Shown: positions 1-9,263 of the stretch, one piece after another
Numbering within the stretch: the stretch's first letter is position 1
Layout: every line of letters begins with the position of its first letter
Source: Sphagnum magellanicum
Lineage: Eukaryota; Streptophyta; Sphagnopsida; Sphagnales; Sphagnaceae
Length of the DNA: 64,000 bases
Direction: 5' to 3'
NCBI GenBank assembly: GCA_021904315.1
Contig: CM038922.1
Coordinates: 3,633,347-3,697,346, forward strand
Position numbers and translations under genes: made by a program
The notes under the pieces: model-generated
Databases searched by the model: none
Seen by the model: only the letters and a program-made list of their open reading frames with translations
What the model was told of the DNA's origin: nothing

Positions 1-230
1 CTTTAGACACTTGGGAAGTCTGTGTAGCAAATTGAATCTCACTTGTGTAAAGGTCGAGGTTAACCCTAGGTTATAAAATGAGTCTAAATATCAAAGCTCA
101 TCAATATGTGGTTTGCCATGTGTAGATAGTTTAAGTGTTTAGTGAGGAGCGTGAACTTAAACAAAAACACAGGGACACCGAGATGGATTTGGGTACGACA
201 AAAATAACCCAACATAAAGAGTACATGCAA

Positions 231-257
231 TTATTATTATTATTATTATTATTATTT
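231..257. repeat. ATT trinucleotide microsatellite
   Basis: About nine uninterrupted TTA/ATT units lie in AT-rich intergenic DNA. It is a simple repeat with no sign of coding use. Confidence 0.9.
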
Positions 258-497
258 CTTCCATGATATGAGGCAAGTACCCGTTAATTATCATGGAGAA
301 AAATGAAAAAACTACATTGGGCTTTACATTTTACAATAGAGCCTCTAGATACACTAGGAAATTTGGCTTGGTGCTTTACAATGTTAGAAGATTTGCTCTC
401 ATGCCTTTCAGGTTCTTTCACATGTAAAATAGAATTGTTCATCATCGATCACTACCTTATCATCAAACATATATTTAGATCTTTGTCATTTGTGTTT

Positions 498-775
498 CAT
501 TTTGAGTGATTTAAAATGTTATGGGAGCACTACTTCAAGCTTTAGAAACCATCTTTGAAGTGCAAAGGAAAATGAGTAATGAAAAAATAGCAAGAAGAAA
601 AATAAGTTTTTCAACTTACAAAATGAGTTTTTTTTTCCTTTTTTTTTTTCTCTTTGCACTCGTCCTACTTTTAGAGCTCATAAATTTCTTGTTTTTTTGT
701 TCATTTTAAATGATTTAAAATGCTATAGGAGTGCCACCTTCAATTCTACAAATCATCTTTGAATGCTAATTGCAA
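498..775. repeat. Diverged ~204-bp direct duplication
   Basis: A stretch beginning TCATTTTGAGTGATTTAAAA at 498 recurs, diverged, near 702 as TCATTTTAAATGATTTAAAA. Both are followed by similar text on a GGAG(C/T)..CAC..CTTCAA pattern and a CATCTTTGAA motif. The two copies lie head to tail. Short reading frames across them share no protein similarity that I recognise, so I treat this as noncoding tandem duplication. Confidence 0.6.
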
Positions 776-2170
776 TAGAGAATGTTTGGGTGTTTGGGAA
801 TCGGTGTTGTAATGTTCTGTGGTTTGTTTTTTAAAGTTCTTGACCCCCTCTACTTTTGAGGGGCCTTAACTTTCTCATTTCTAATCGTTTTTTGATGATT
901 TTTAGTGTGTTGGATGTGCTAGGAGGAGTCCTAGTTTTGTCAGGACGCCAAAAACAAAGGACCCTCCCCTTGGATCTGGCATGCCCTGGGTGTTTAAGTG
1001 TCTGCCCACTGACCGTTCTACCTTACTATGGAATAGTCAAGCCCATTGTGTTGGGTGAGGTGCCAGGTGAGGCTGTTAATGCAAGCTTGGTGACGCACCC
1101 AATATAATGGGCAATGTTGAGACCATTCCATGATGTTAAGGTCTGGGGTGACAGATTCAAAAACTTTCTTGAAAAATTCATGCTCAACCAAGATTTTGGT
1201 CACTACTTCAAATGTATGATCGTTAGTTACATTTTGGTCAACAGACACATTTTGGTCACTTTTACAAGTGCATGAGCATACACTTTGCAAGAATATGATC
1301 ATAAAAAAATGATCATACCATTGCAAGATTATATCATATAAAGTGTGGTCAAGAAAATGTCATAAAACACGCTGCATTTTGTGGCAGTGCAAATGGAGGG
1401 TGTTGTATATCTGGTAAAGGAGTTGTGAGAAATGAGCGAGCATTTTGAAAAGTGAAATGCCTGCAGAGGTAGGCATTCTGCTTTTTGAAATGCCCGCAGT
1501 ACTTTTTTTAATACCGTGATACCCATCTGGTACCTGTTAGGTGTCATGATAAAAAAGGTAAGAAATGTGTCACATTTACACCATGCAACACCCTTGTATG
1601 GGGGACATTCCCCAAATAATGGGCCCTCAGCCAATTACCCTGCACATAATCTGCCACCCCAGACCTTAATGTATATTTTTCTAATCTACACACAGAGATG
1701 TTTTGTGTCACAAAGTTGACACTGTTGTGGGTTTTCTGGTTCTACAGAGCAACAAAGCAGTTCCAGTAAGCCCAACCCTTTTGACCACAAACAGTACAAA
1801 TAGTCTTGACTTTGTTGGATCAGAAGTTGTTTGCTCAAAGCGCCACAAACGGGAGTTGTAACTGCTGTGGTCTTGGAGTCCGATACATGCATTTAGCTGG
1901 CCTTCTCTAATCAAACGGTTCAGATGAAGGTGTTGCTGAGGGTGGAATTGAAGCAAATCAGCTGAAACCTCCCTCCCTTTCATGACTTTCATTAGAATCT
2001 GTGAGACACAATCTTTCTACACAAAACAATCCAGCGAATTACTTCACACCTCATGCATGATGCAAACAAGAGACTGCACCCTAAAGCTTAAAAAATCTTC
2101 CCCACAAAGTATCACCCACAACCCACAAATGGCTTTTGTAGCAAGTTGTTGTCTAGGCCTGGAAATGGGT
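776..2170. other. Intergenic, no gene recognised
   Basis: No conserved reading frame, RNA gene or clear element was recognised. A short perfect hairpin (TATGATCAT, six A, ATGATCATA) sits near 1,294-1,317. Frames up to ~100 codons exist on both strands but look like chance frames of low-complexity composition. Confidence 0.5.
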
Positions 2171-2174
2171 GATT

Positions 2175-2690
2175 CATTTTGTAGGTAAAAGTAGTTTCAG
2201 TTTCTTGAGTTCAACCCAAGATTGCCATTTTGTCTGAATTCCCTCCAAAAGGTTTCTTGATGGAAATACTTGTTATGGGTTAAAGAGTTTCAATTGCTAA
2301 TTGAAGGACCCACTTGGATCTTCTTTTGAGAGAATCCCTGTGGTGATGTTGTTTGCTGTAGCAAGTGGAGTAGAATTAGTTCTAAACTCTTGGAGACTCA
2401 ATTGTGTTGAGGTTGAGAATTGGTTCATTTTGTAGGTAAAAGTAGTTTCAGTTTCTTTAAGTTCAACCCAAGATCACCATTTTTTTTTCCCCCTAAAAGG
2501 TTTCTTGATGAATAAATCTTTTCTGGGCGAGAGAGTTTCAATTGTTCCCATTGCTAATTGAAAGGACCCACTTGGATCTTCTTTTGAGAGAATCCCGGTG
2601 TGATGTTGCCTGCTGTAGCATGTGGAGTAGAAGTAGTTCTAAACTCTTGGAGACTCAATTGTGTTGGGGTTGAGAATTGGAAAATTGGGT
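2175..2690. repeat. ~250-bp tandem duplication upstream of SPAG6
   Basis: Two head-to-tail copies, about 2,175-2,425 and 2,427-2,690, both open with CATTTTGTAGGTAAAAGTAG and both end with a TTGAGAATTGG block. They share long identical blocks such as GACCCACTTGGATCTTCTTT. The second copy ends about 190 bp before the SPAG6 start codon, so it probably lies in the promoter or 5' leader of that gene. Small indels and point differences show that the duplication is not brand new. Confidence 0.8.
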
Positions 2691-2880
2691 GTCAAAACCA
2701 AATCTTCATTGGCATCATGACATTAACCTAGAAGGCTTGAACATGGAAATTCAAGGTTGCATTTTCATGGAAAGGTCAGTGCTTTGTGCACTGGATTTCA
2801 GAAGGTGATAATTGACCTGTTGTCAGGACAAGGGGAGGAGGATATACCACCAGGGGTGAGGAAGAGCAGAAGTAGATGCC

Positions 2881-5800
2881 ATGGCAACCACTAGGGCCAT
2901 TCTTCAGGTGCTTGAAAATTTCCAAAAAGCTCGGATCATATTCGTGCAAACATGTGCTGAACTTGCAACAAAGCCCCAGGTTAATTTTCCGATATTCCAC
3001 AAAATTATGTATTATTGTCAATTAGTCTTTTGTTCCTCATCATCATCTTGGGACATTCAAGAAGTCCCGAGAATTGGGGAAGCTGATAGCTTTCTTACAT
3101 GTTGACAAGTTCAGAGGAGTTGCAAGCAGGCCCAGATTGCCACAGTAATGAATTTTGGATGATGCATTTGCATTGATTTCAACATTTCATGGTGCTGCAC
3201 ATTGTGGTTTGCCCATCATGACTTTCTCAAATAGCAATGTGGATGACTATGCCAAAGAGTCGGACTTTCACTTCAACAGTCATTGTCATGCCTCAATTTC
3301 CACAGCATTCATTAAGCTTGCAGTTTTGAGTTCTGGCTGGCCCCTGTGCAGAATGTGGAGGTATTGCATAATGCGGGGGTGATGCAAATTTTGAGGCCAT
3401 TATTGCTGGATGGTGTACCCAATATCCAACAAACTGCATCACTGGCACTGAGCCGGTTGGCAAGCTACAGTGAGGAAATTGCTGAAGCCATTGTGCATGA
3501 GAACATCCTCATTCAGCTTGTGTATTCTCTCAAGTAAAGCAATATCCTCTTTCTTGCCCCTGTCTGTTGCATGTTGGCAGGCTTGTATCAGCTAGTTAGT
3601 ATGCAGATACCATACTGGTGGTTTCACTCCACAGGCACTGGGAAAGTGGTCATGGACACTGACTGGGCTATTAGCTTGAGGCACCACCAAACCTTCACAC
3701 GCACTTTGGGTTGAGTGTGGTATCATTCAATCTTAGGCAAGTTCAGATGTTGAGGAAAGAAAGAAAGGTTGAAGTTGGTTTGATGAAATTAGGTTTGGTC
3801 AAACAATTGCTCCTTTTATCATCTTTTGAGTTATATGTGAAGGGATCAAGGCTTACCAGGGAGGAATCATCATTTCTTCATTGTACCTTTGTTTCCAGTC
3901 TCAATTGAACATCATGTGTAGAAGAATTCTTTTTGAGTTTTTCTTTCCCTCGCTGTACTTAGACTTCTTTTCACTCAAAAGTTGAGCATGGGTCTGTATG
4001 ATCCTTGAAGGGGGCAATGATATGTTATTGGCTTGTGCACACAGGGAGCAGAACAGGTATAATAAGAAAGCTGCGGCTGGTGTATTGAGAGCCATAGCCA
4101 AACACTCAGCTCCCCTGGCCCAGGCGGTGGTGGACTCTGGTGCCATTCCTCCCTTAATTATGTGTCTGGAGGAGTTTGACCCCTCTGTCAAGGAGGTTGC
4201 AGCTGGTGCTCTGGATAATATTGCTCGTCACACTCCTCAACTTGCCCAAGTTGTTGTTGATGCTGGTGCAGTCAGCCTCCTTGTGCTTGCTGTCCAGGTA
4301 CATCTGACCCTCTCTCCTTCTCATTCTACTTGGTGGATAGATTTTTGTAGATGTTGCTGGCATGTCTTCACATTGTCAAGAAGCATGTTCAGTTGAAAAT
4401 TATTGAAATGTGCAGCTGGTTATTCTTTCTCTACGTGAGGGCTTCCAGTTTGGAGTCTAAGCTTTCCTTCGGTACTCTGAAACCTCATCTACACCAGCAA
4501 TAAATGTCCTTGAATCAAATTCCAAATGTCGAAAAGTAGACATATATCTAGGTTTATAAATCAGAGGATGCCAAAGTCTTGATAGCAAAATTACTTTAGC
4601 AGTTCTGGCAGACTAAGAGTTGTTGGAAAACTCATTCAGGACACCCAAGACTTTTGTGGTTTTGAAGAAATGTTTTTCCAGTGTTGCAGGAGCCAGAGCT
4701 TTCACTAAGGAGGATAGCAGCGGCTTTGTTAGCAGATATAGCAAAGCATACACCAGAGCTAGCACAGGGTGTGGTGGATGCAGGCACAGTGCCCTTCACT
4801 GCCCCGCTCATTAACCATGCTGATGCCAAGCTCAAAAAAGATGTATGGAGTCATCCCATCACCCTCTCCACATCCGCTGGATGCCTAAACAATCAATCAT
4901 CTTCAGCTGCTAATAAGGGGTCTCATGAATTCTGATTGTGGGCTTGTTTGAAATTCCCAAAATTTCTCTTAGAGGTTTCCCCCCCATCATTTGCAAAATA
5001 TTGCAATCGGAACTCTTCATTTCCGCTCCCCAGTTTTATAGTCTTTGAGTATGTCTATTCTACTTATCACAGCATTTTCACTCATTCATAGCATAGTTTT
5101 AAAGCAAGTGCCTGCATAAATCTTGCTAGACAGATACTAAAAAAGCTAACCTGGTTTGATTTGTTGTATGTTTTCAGATCTGTTGTTTACTTAGTCAAAT
5201 TGCAAAGCATACCATGGACTTGGCAGAGGTATGAATGTGTTTCATTCTTGTGTTAAGAGTTTTTTTGCTATGTATTTATGTAAGCTGATATATTCTGGTC
5301 AGAACTTTGTCTATGATAATTGTTTTCAAGTGAACATGGGAGCTTGGAAAGGTTACAATGGAGGACGCAGTAGAATTGAGTTGAGTATGCAACATTGATG
5401 TTGTATAAACCATAAGTGTGAGAAGCATCAAAATTGCATATGTATATCATATTGTGTGATTGAGGAATCATGTAGTAGTTAAGACTGTCTCAGTGAGAAC
5501 AAATTTTTTGTCAAGTGAATTTTGCAGGTGATTGTTGCAGCAGATGTGTTTCCAAAGGTCTATCTTCTATTGAAAGACACAGACCCCATGGTTAGAAGAA
5601 ACTCGGCCACAGTGGTGAGGGAGGTGTGCAAGCACACACCAGAGTTGGCCCAACTAATTGTGGCAACAGGTGGTGTTGCTGCCCTTGTTGAAAACATTCG
5701 TGAAGTCAATGGCAATGAGCGCCTGCCTGGTATCTCCACCTCCTAAAATTACCAACGTCACAGTTTTTACCAATGTTGTCCAATTCTTGATTTCAAAAGG

Positions 5801-7420
5801 AACCTTTGGTCTCAGTTCTAACTTGGGTTTTTAATGGGTTTCTAATGGAACCTTCCATATGGTCTTGAGATCAATCAGTTCTTGGGTTTCAAAAACCTTT
5901 GGTTCAGGTCATTTTCATGAAGAATTAAAACCTTGTTTGGTTTAAGACCAGGTCCAGTTTCATCTCCATTACACACAACTAAATTTTTTTGGGTGTAATA
6001 TTGGTTTGTTCAACTAATGCACATACTTCAAGACAAGAATTATGTAATATCAATTATGTAGAACCAATCAAATGCAGTAACTTAAAATGAAGGGTCAAGT
6101 TTATATGTTTTGTTAATAAATTTGCCCATATGCATGTAGAGAATCTGAACCTTTTAGAAATGGGGGCATCACCCCCTGGTTCAGATTCTAATTCAATTTT
6201 GAAAATAGACTAGTTTCCTGGTTAGGTTTTGATGACAGTTCCAAGAGAACTTATAACCTCTAGTCTGAAAACTCTAGAACCTGACCTGTAACTTGGACCT
6301 GAACCTCTTGATACCCAAGAACTTGGCAACACTGGTTTTTACATGCAATGGAAACCAGCTGAAGCTAGCATAACTGGGAGCTTGTTTGCTAACATTGAAG
6401 ACCAATGGTCCTAACAGCTGGTATCACCTTCTCTTGTGGGTGGGCTCTATTTTCACTCAAAGATGGATATGTACAGTGGTTGCACATTCTCACACTCAGT
6501 GGTGATGTGACTAATGGGTACTCACAGAAGGGGCAATTTGGGCAGAAGAAAATGTGTGCCGTTTCGCTGGGTTAACTAACATTATGTCTGCCTCTGTTTG
6601 CTGCAGGTGTGATGGCATTGGGATACATAGCTGCCTTTTCAGAGACACTTGCTCTTGCTGTCATTGCATCAGATGGGCTTCCCCCTCTTCTTGATGCCCT
6701 CACTACTGAAATAGAGGACCACATCAAAAGTGCAAGTGCTTGGTCACTCGGTCAAATCGGCAGGCATACTCCGAATCATGCAAAGGCAGTGGCTGAGGTC
6801 AATACCTTGCAAGCTTTAGTGCATTGCTTCATTGCAAAGACAAGCAGTGAGGACTTGCAAACAAAATGCAAGAAGGCTTTGAAAGGCATTTGTGACCGTC
6901 TTACATATTTCCCTGCTTTGGATGCTGTTATTCAAGTAAGTTAACACAGAGGCTTTTTGTGTTGTGTTTTTCCTTTTACAATCAAAAAGTCTGCCATAAC
7001 TTGGGAAAATACATCATGTTGTTGCAACATTTCGGATTTGAAGATATTGCATGGTGCACTAGAGTGTCTCACAATTGACAGGGCTCTTGATGTAAAAGAC
7101 TTGTATATACAAATTAGAGTCAAGAGTTGAACATTCAGGCATTGGGTTGGTTATGACAGGGCCCACCACTACCCGAAGGAATACTTAAGTATGTACTGGC
7201 ACAAATAGCAAAGGTGATTCCTCATGACCAGGAGGCCAAGACACAATTGGTGACCTCTGGCAGCTTCGCCAAAATACAGGAGATTTGTGTGGAAGCTGGA
7301 AGTGAAATCAAAGAGCTCATAGACAGTGTGAACAGCAGTTACCCAATTGAGATTGTGCACTATTACTCCCCTGGCTATTCAGAAGTTCTCCTCCAAAAAC
7401 TAACTAGTGGAAAATTCTAG
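2881..7420 (+). CDS. SPAG6: PF16/SPAG6 axonemal armadillo-repeat protein
   Basis: Exons read as 2881-2979, 3352-3533, 4045-4297, 4690-4842, 5178-5228, 5528-5729, 6607-6935 and 7160-7420. All junctions are GT-AG and phase-compatible, giving 509 residues and a TAG stop, the same length as the animal protein. The protein is a chain of armadillo repeats. Recognisable segments are the N-terminal ILQVLENFQKAR, the repeated AKHTPELAQ motifs, GRHTPNHAKAVAEVNTL, and the C-terminal YYSPGYSEVLLQK signature. In flagellates PF16 sits in the C1 microtubule side of the central apparatus and is needed for motility. A plant copy implies swimming sperm. The start ATG is supported by alignment with the family N-terminus. 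No frameshift or internal stop is seen. A MITE sits in intron 6, and a ~250-bp tandem duplication lies upstream. Expression in antheridia or sperm is inferred, not visible. Confidence 0.96.
5771..6334. mobile_element. Non-autonomous hAT-type MITE in SPAG6 intron 6
   Basis: The 564-bp element is bounded by a perfect 8-bp target duplication, GTTTTTAC, at 5,763-5,770 and 6,335-6,342. Its left end reads CAATGTTGTCCAATTCTTGA, and its right end on the other strand reads CAGTGTTGCCAAGTTCTTGG, a good terminal inverted repeat. The 8-bp duplication and CAGTG-type tips fit hAT transposons. There is no transposase frame inside, so it would need help in trans. It lies wholly inside an intron, clear of both splice sites. 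Confidence 0.88.
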
Positions 7421-8456
7421 GTAGGATTTAGAACTTGTGTGCAATTATCACCAAACCAGGTTCTGGTCTGGTCTGTTTGTACCAACTACTATGTGTAAAT
7501 CACACTTTATATCACTCATCCTTTAAAGACTTCCATAAGATGTATACACATAGTTCTGCAAGCTCCAACGGTCCCGTTGCCCACTGACTCTGGGCTTATG
7601 GGTAGCCTATATGTTTGGAAGGCTTTGGGATGCCTTACCCATCTTGATTCTTGATCCCAAGTTTCAGTTAACCCACAGCATACAATAACCCACCCAAGTC
7701 TAGGTGAAGCTGTCCTGACACAAATTCCATGGTGGGTTAAAATGTGTGTGTGTTGGAGACAAAATAATTCTTTCATGCATTTATCTTTTCCTGCAATTGG
7801 AATTTGTATCACCAGGTCTTTAGCAAAACATTGTCTAATTTGATTTATCCAGAGTCTATCGTTCCAAGTGGACTAGGTATCCATGTAATGGTGTAATAAT
7901 AATAATAATTCAAAGAAATTGACAAAATAAGAATTAATTTAATTCATGCTGAAGCCATCCATGTACCTCTTCCAAGCCTAGCCATCTCACTTGTTACGCT
8001 TACCCACCCACATCACATAATTTTATGTACCTAGGCACCTCTTTTAGAGCATCTCCACCCACAACCCCTTATTTGGCCAATATGAATGGTTGCCATGTCC
8101 AACATCTCTAAATATGAAAAAAGGTTGTTTATTTGTCAGATTGAGATCTTGTAAACCATGGTCCTCTCCATCATGCTCTTGTTACTATTGGAATGCCCTC
8201 CATGAGAGTTGAGGTGCGTCAAGGTGGTTTGCCTATGTTGGGACCTCTCGTGCAAGAGTTAGCAAATATGTTGAACAAGTCTGCCATTGAAAGTTCAAGA
8301 AAATCAAAACTAAAAAATTGGGCCACAATTTCGGTATTGTTAGAAAGTGATTAATGGAGTAGGATTTTATTTATAATTGTTTGGGCTAAAGTTTAGGGTT
8401 AGGGTTTTTTTTGCCCAGAGAAATGTGGAGGAGCTGAAAGACCAACCTTGCTCCTA
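7421..8456. other. SPAG6 3' flank and intergenic DNA
   Basis: The first few hundred bases are probably the SPAG6 3' UTR. No gene, RNA or bounded element is recognised. A short telomere-like string (TTTAGGGTTAGGG) at about 8,390-8,404 is too short to mean much. Confidence 0.5.
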
Positions 8457-8464
8457 TACAAAAC

Positions 8465-8861
8465 CAGTGTTTCAGCAGTTCTTAGAATGAGGGACGGATA
8501 CCTGCTGGTTATGAACCCCGTGACTCACAGGTTCTCAAAATGTTCAAATGATGAGTTTATAACCATGGTTCTCAAAATGTTCAAATGATCAGCTTATAAC
8601 CATGGTTCTCAAAATGTTCAAATGATCAGCTTATAACCATGGTTCTCAATTTTTTAAGAAAGGCCAAAGAATCAGCCAAAGAGCCAACCAAAGAACCAAC
8701 CAAAGAACCGCTGGTTCTGAATCGGTTATATCATGAAAGCTTCCGGGGTTCTTTGAGGTTTTTGAATAACTGGAACCCTGGCCATTCTTTTGATTCTGAA
8801 TTGTTTTTCAAAGAACTGGAACATGCGGTTCTTTAAAAATTCAAAGAACCGCCCAACAGTG
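8465..8861. mobile_element. hAT-type MITE between SPAG6 and AP-1 sigma
   Basis: The left tip is CAGTGTTTCAGCAGTTCTTA; the right tip read on the other strand is CACTGTTGGGCGGTTCTTTG. The flanks are (A)TACAAAAC on the left and ATACAAAC on the right, an 8-bp target duplication with one extra A. The interior is made of GGTTCT/GAACC-rich repeats, including a 37-bp tandem array and AACCAAAGA units. There is no transposase frame. The tips match the right end of the dead hAT transposase locus near 47,098. Confidence 0.75.
8530..8650. repeat. 37-bp tandem array inside a MITE
   Basis: GGTTCTCAAAATGTTCAAAT begins at 8,530, 8,567 and 8,604, and a partial fourth unit starts at 8,641, so the spacing is exactly 37 bp. 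Units two and three are almost identical and unit one differs by a few bases. This suggests recent slippage or unequal exchange inside the element. Confidence 0.9.
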
Positions 8862-8921
8862 ATACAAACCTACTCTGACCCTGCCAATATCCTTGGCAAA
8901 AAAATGGAATGCATGATGGCC

Positions 8922-9111
8922 TCTGGAATACGCCCCTGGATTTTGACGACCTGGAATAATTGACGATCGGAAGTGACTGGATATCCATCCGACCGTCGAA
9001 GGCTGCCAGCTAGTTCCGGATCCAACGACTACGAATTGCTCGGAGACCGGCAAACAGCAGTCATTAACAGCGGTCGTGGGGTTTGTGTTGTCGTCTGGAA
9101 TACGCCCCTGG
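8922..9111 (+). promoter_or_regulatory. Repeated 18-bp motif upstream of the AP-1 sigma gene
   Basis: TCTGGAATACGCCCCTGG occurs exactly at 8,922-8,939 and again at 9,094-9,111, in unusually GC-rich DNA 150-340 bp before the AP-1 sigma start codon. The position suggests promoter or 5' leader. Shared function is inference; a small local duplication would look the same. Confidence 0.45.
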
Positions 9112-9263
9112 TTTCAGCACCTGGATCAACTGCAGTCGCGGACCTCAGATTGGGATGTCAAAATTGGCTTCAGTGCGCTGTGGGGGGAGGAGGAGAGGAG
9201 ACGCGACTTCCGCCGAAGAAGAGACTTGTTGCTTCGCTGATTTGATCCTCCTGCTCTTCCAAC

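Noticed and set aside
8388-8406. Telomere-like TTTAGGGTTAGGG strings (also near 32,005-32,045 and 60,283)
   Set aside because: Only two or three units each; too short for an interstitial telomere array.
8530-8650. Regularly spaced repeats that might suggest a CRISPR-like array
   Set aside because: The 37-bp units are contiguous with no unique spacers, and the DNA is plant nuclear sequence.
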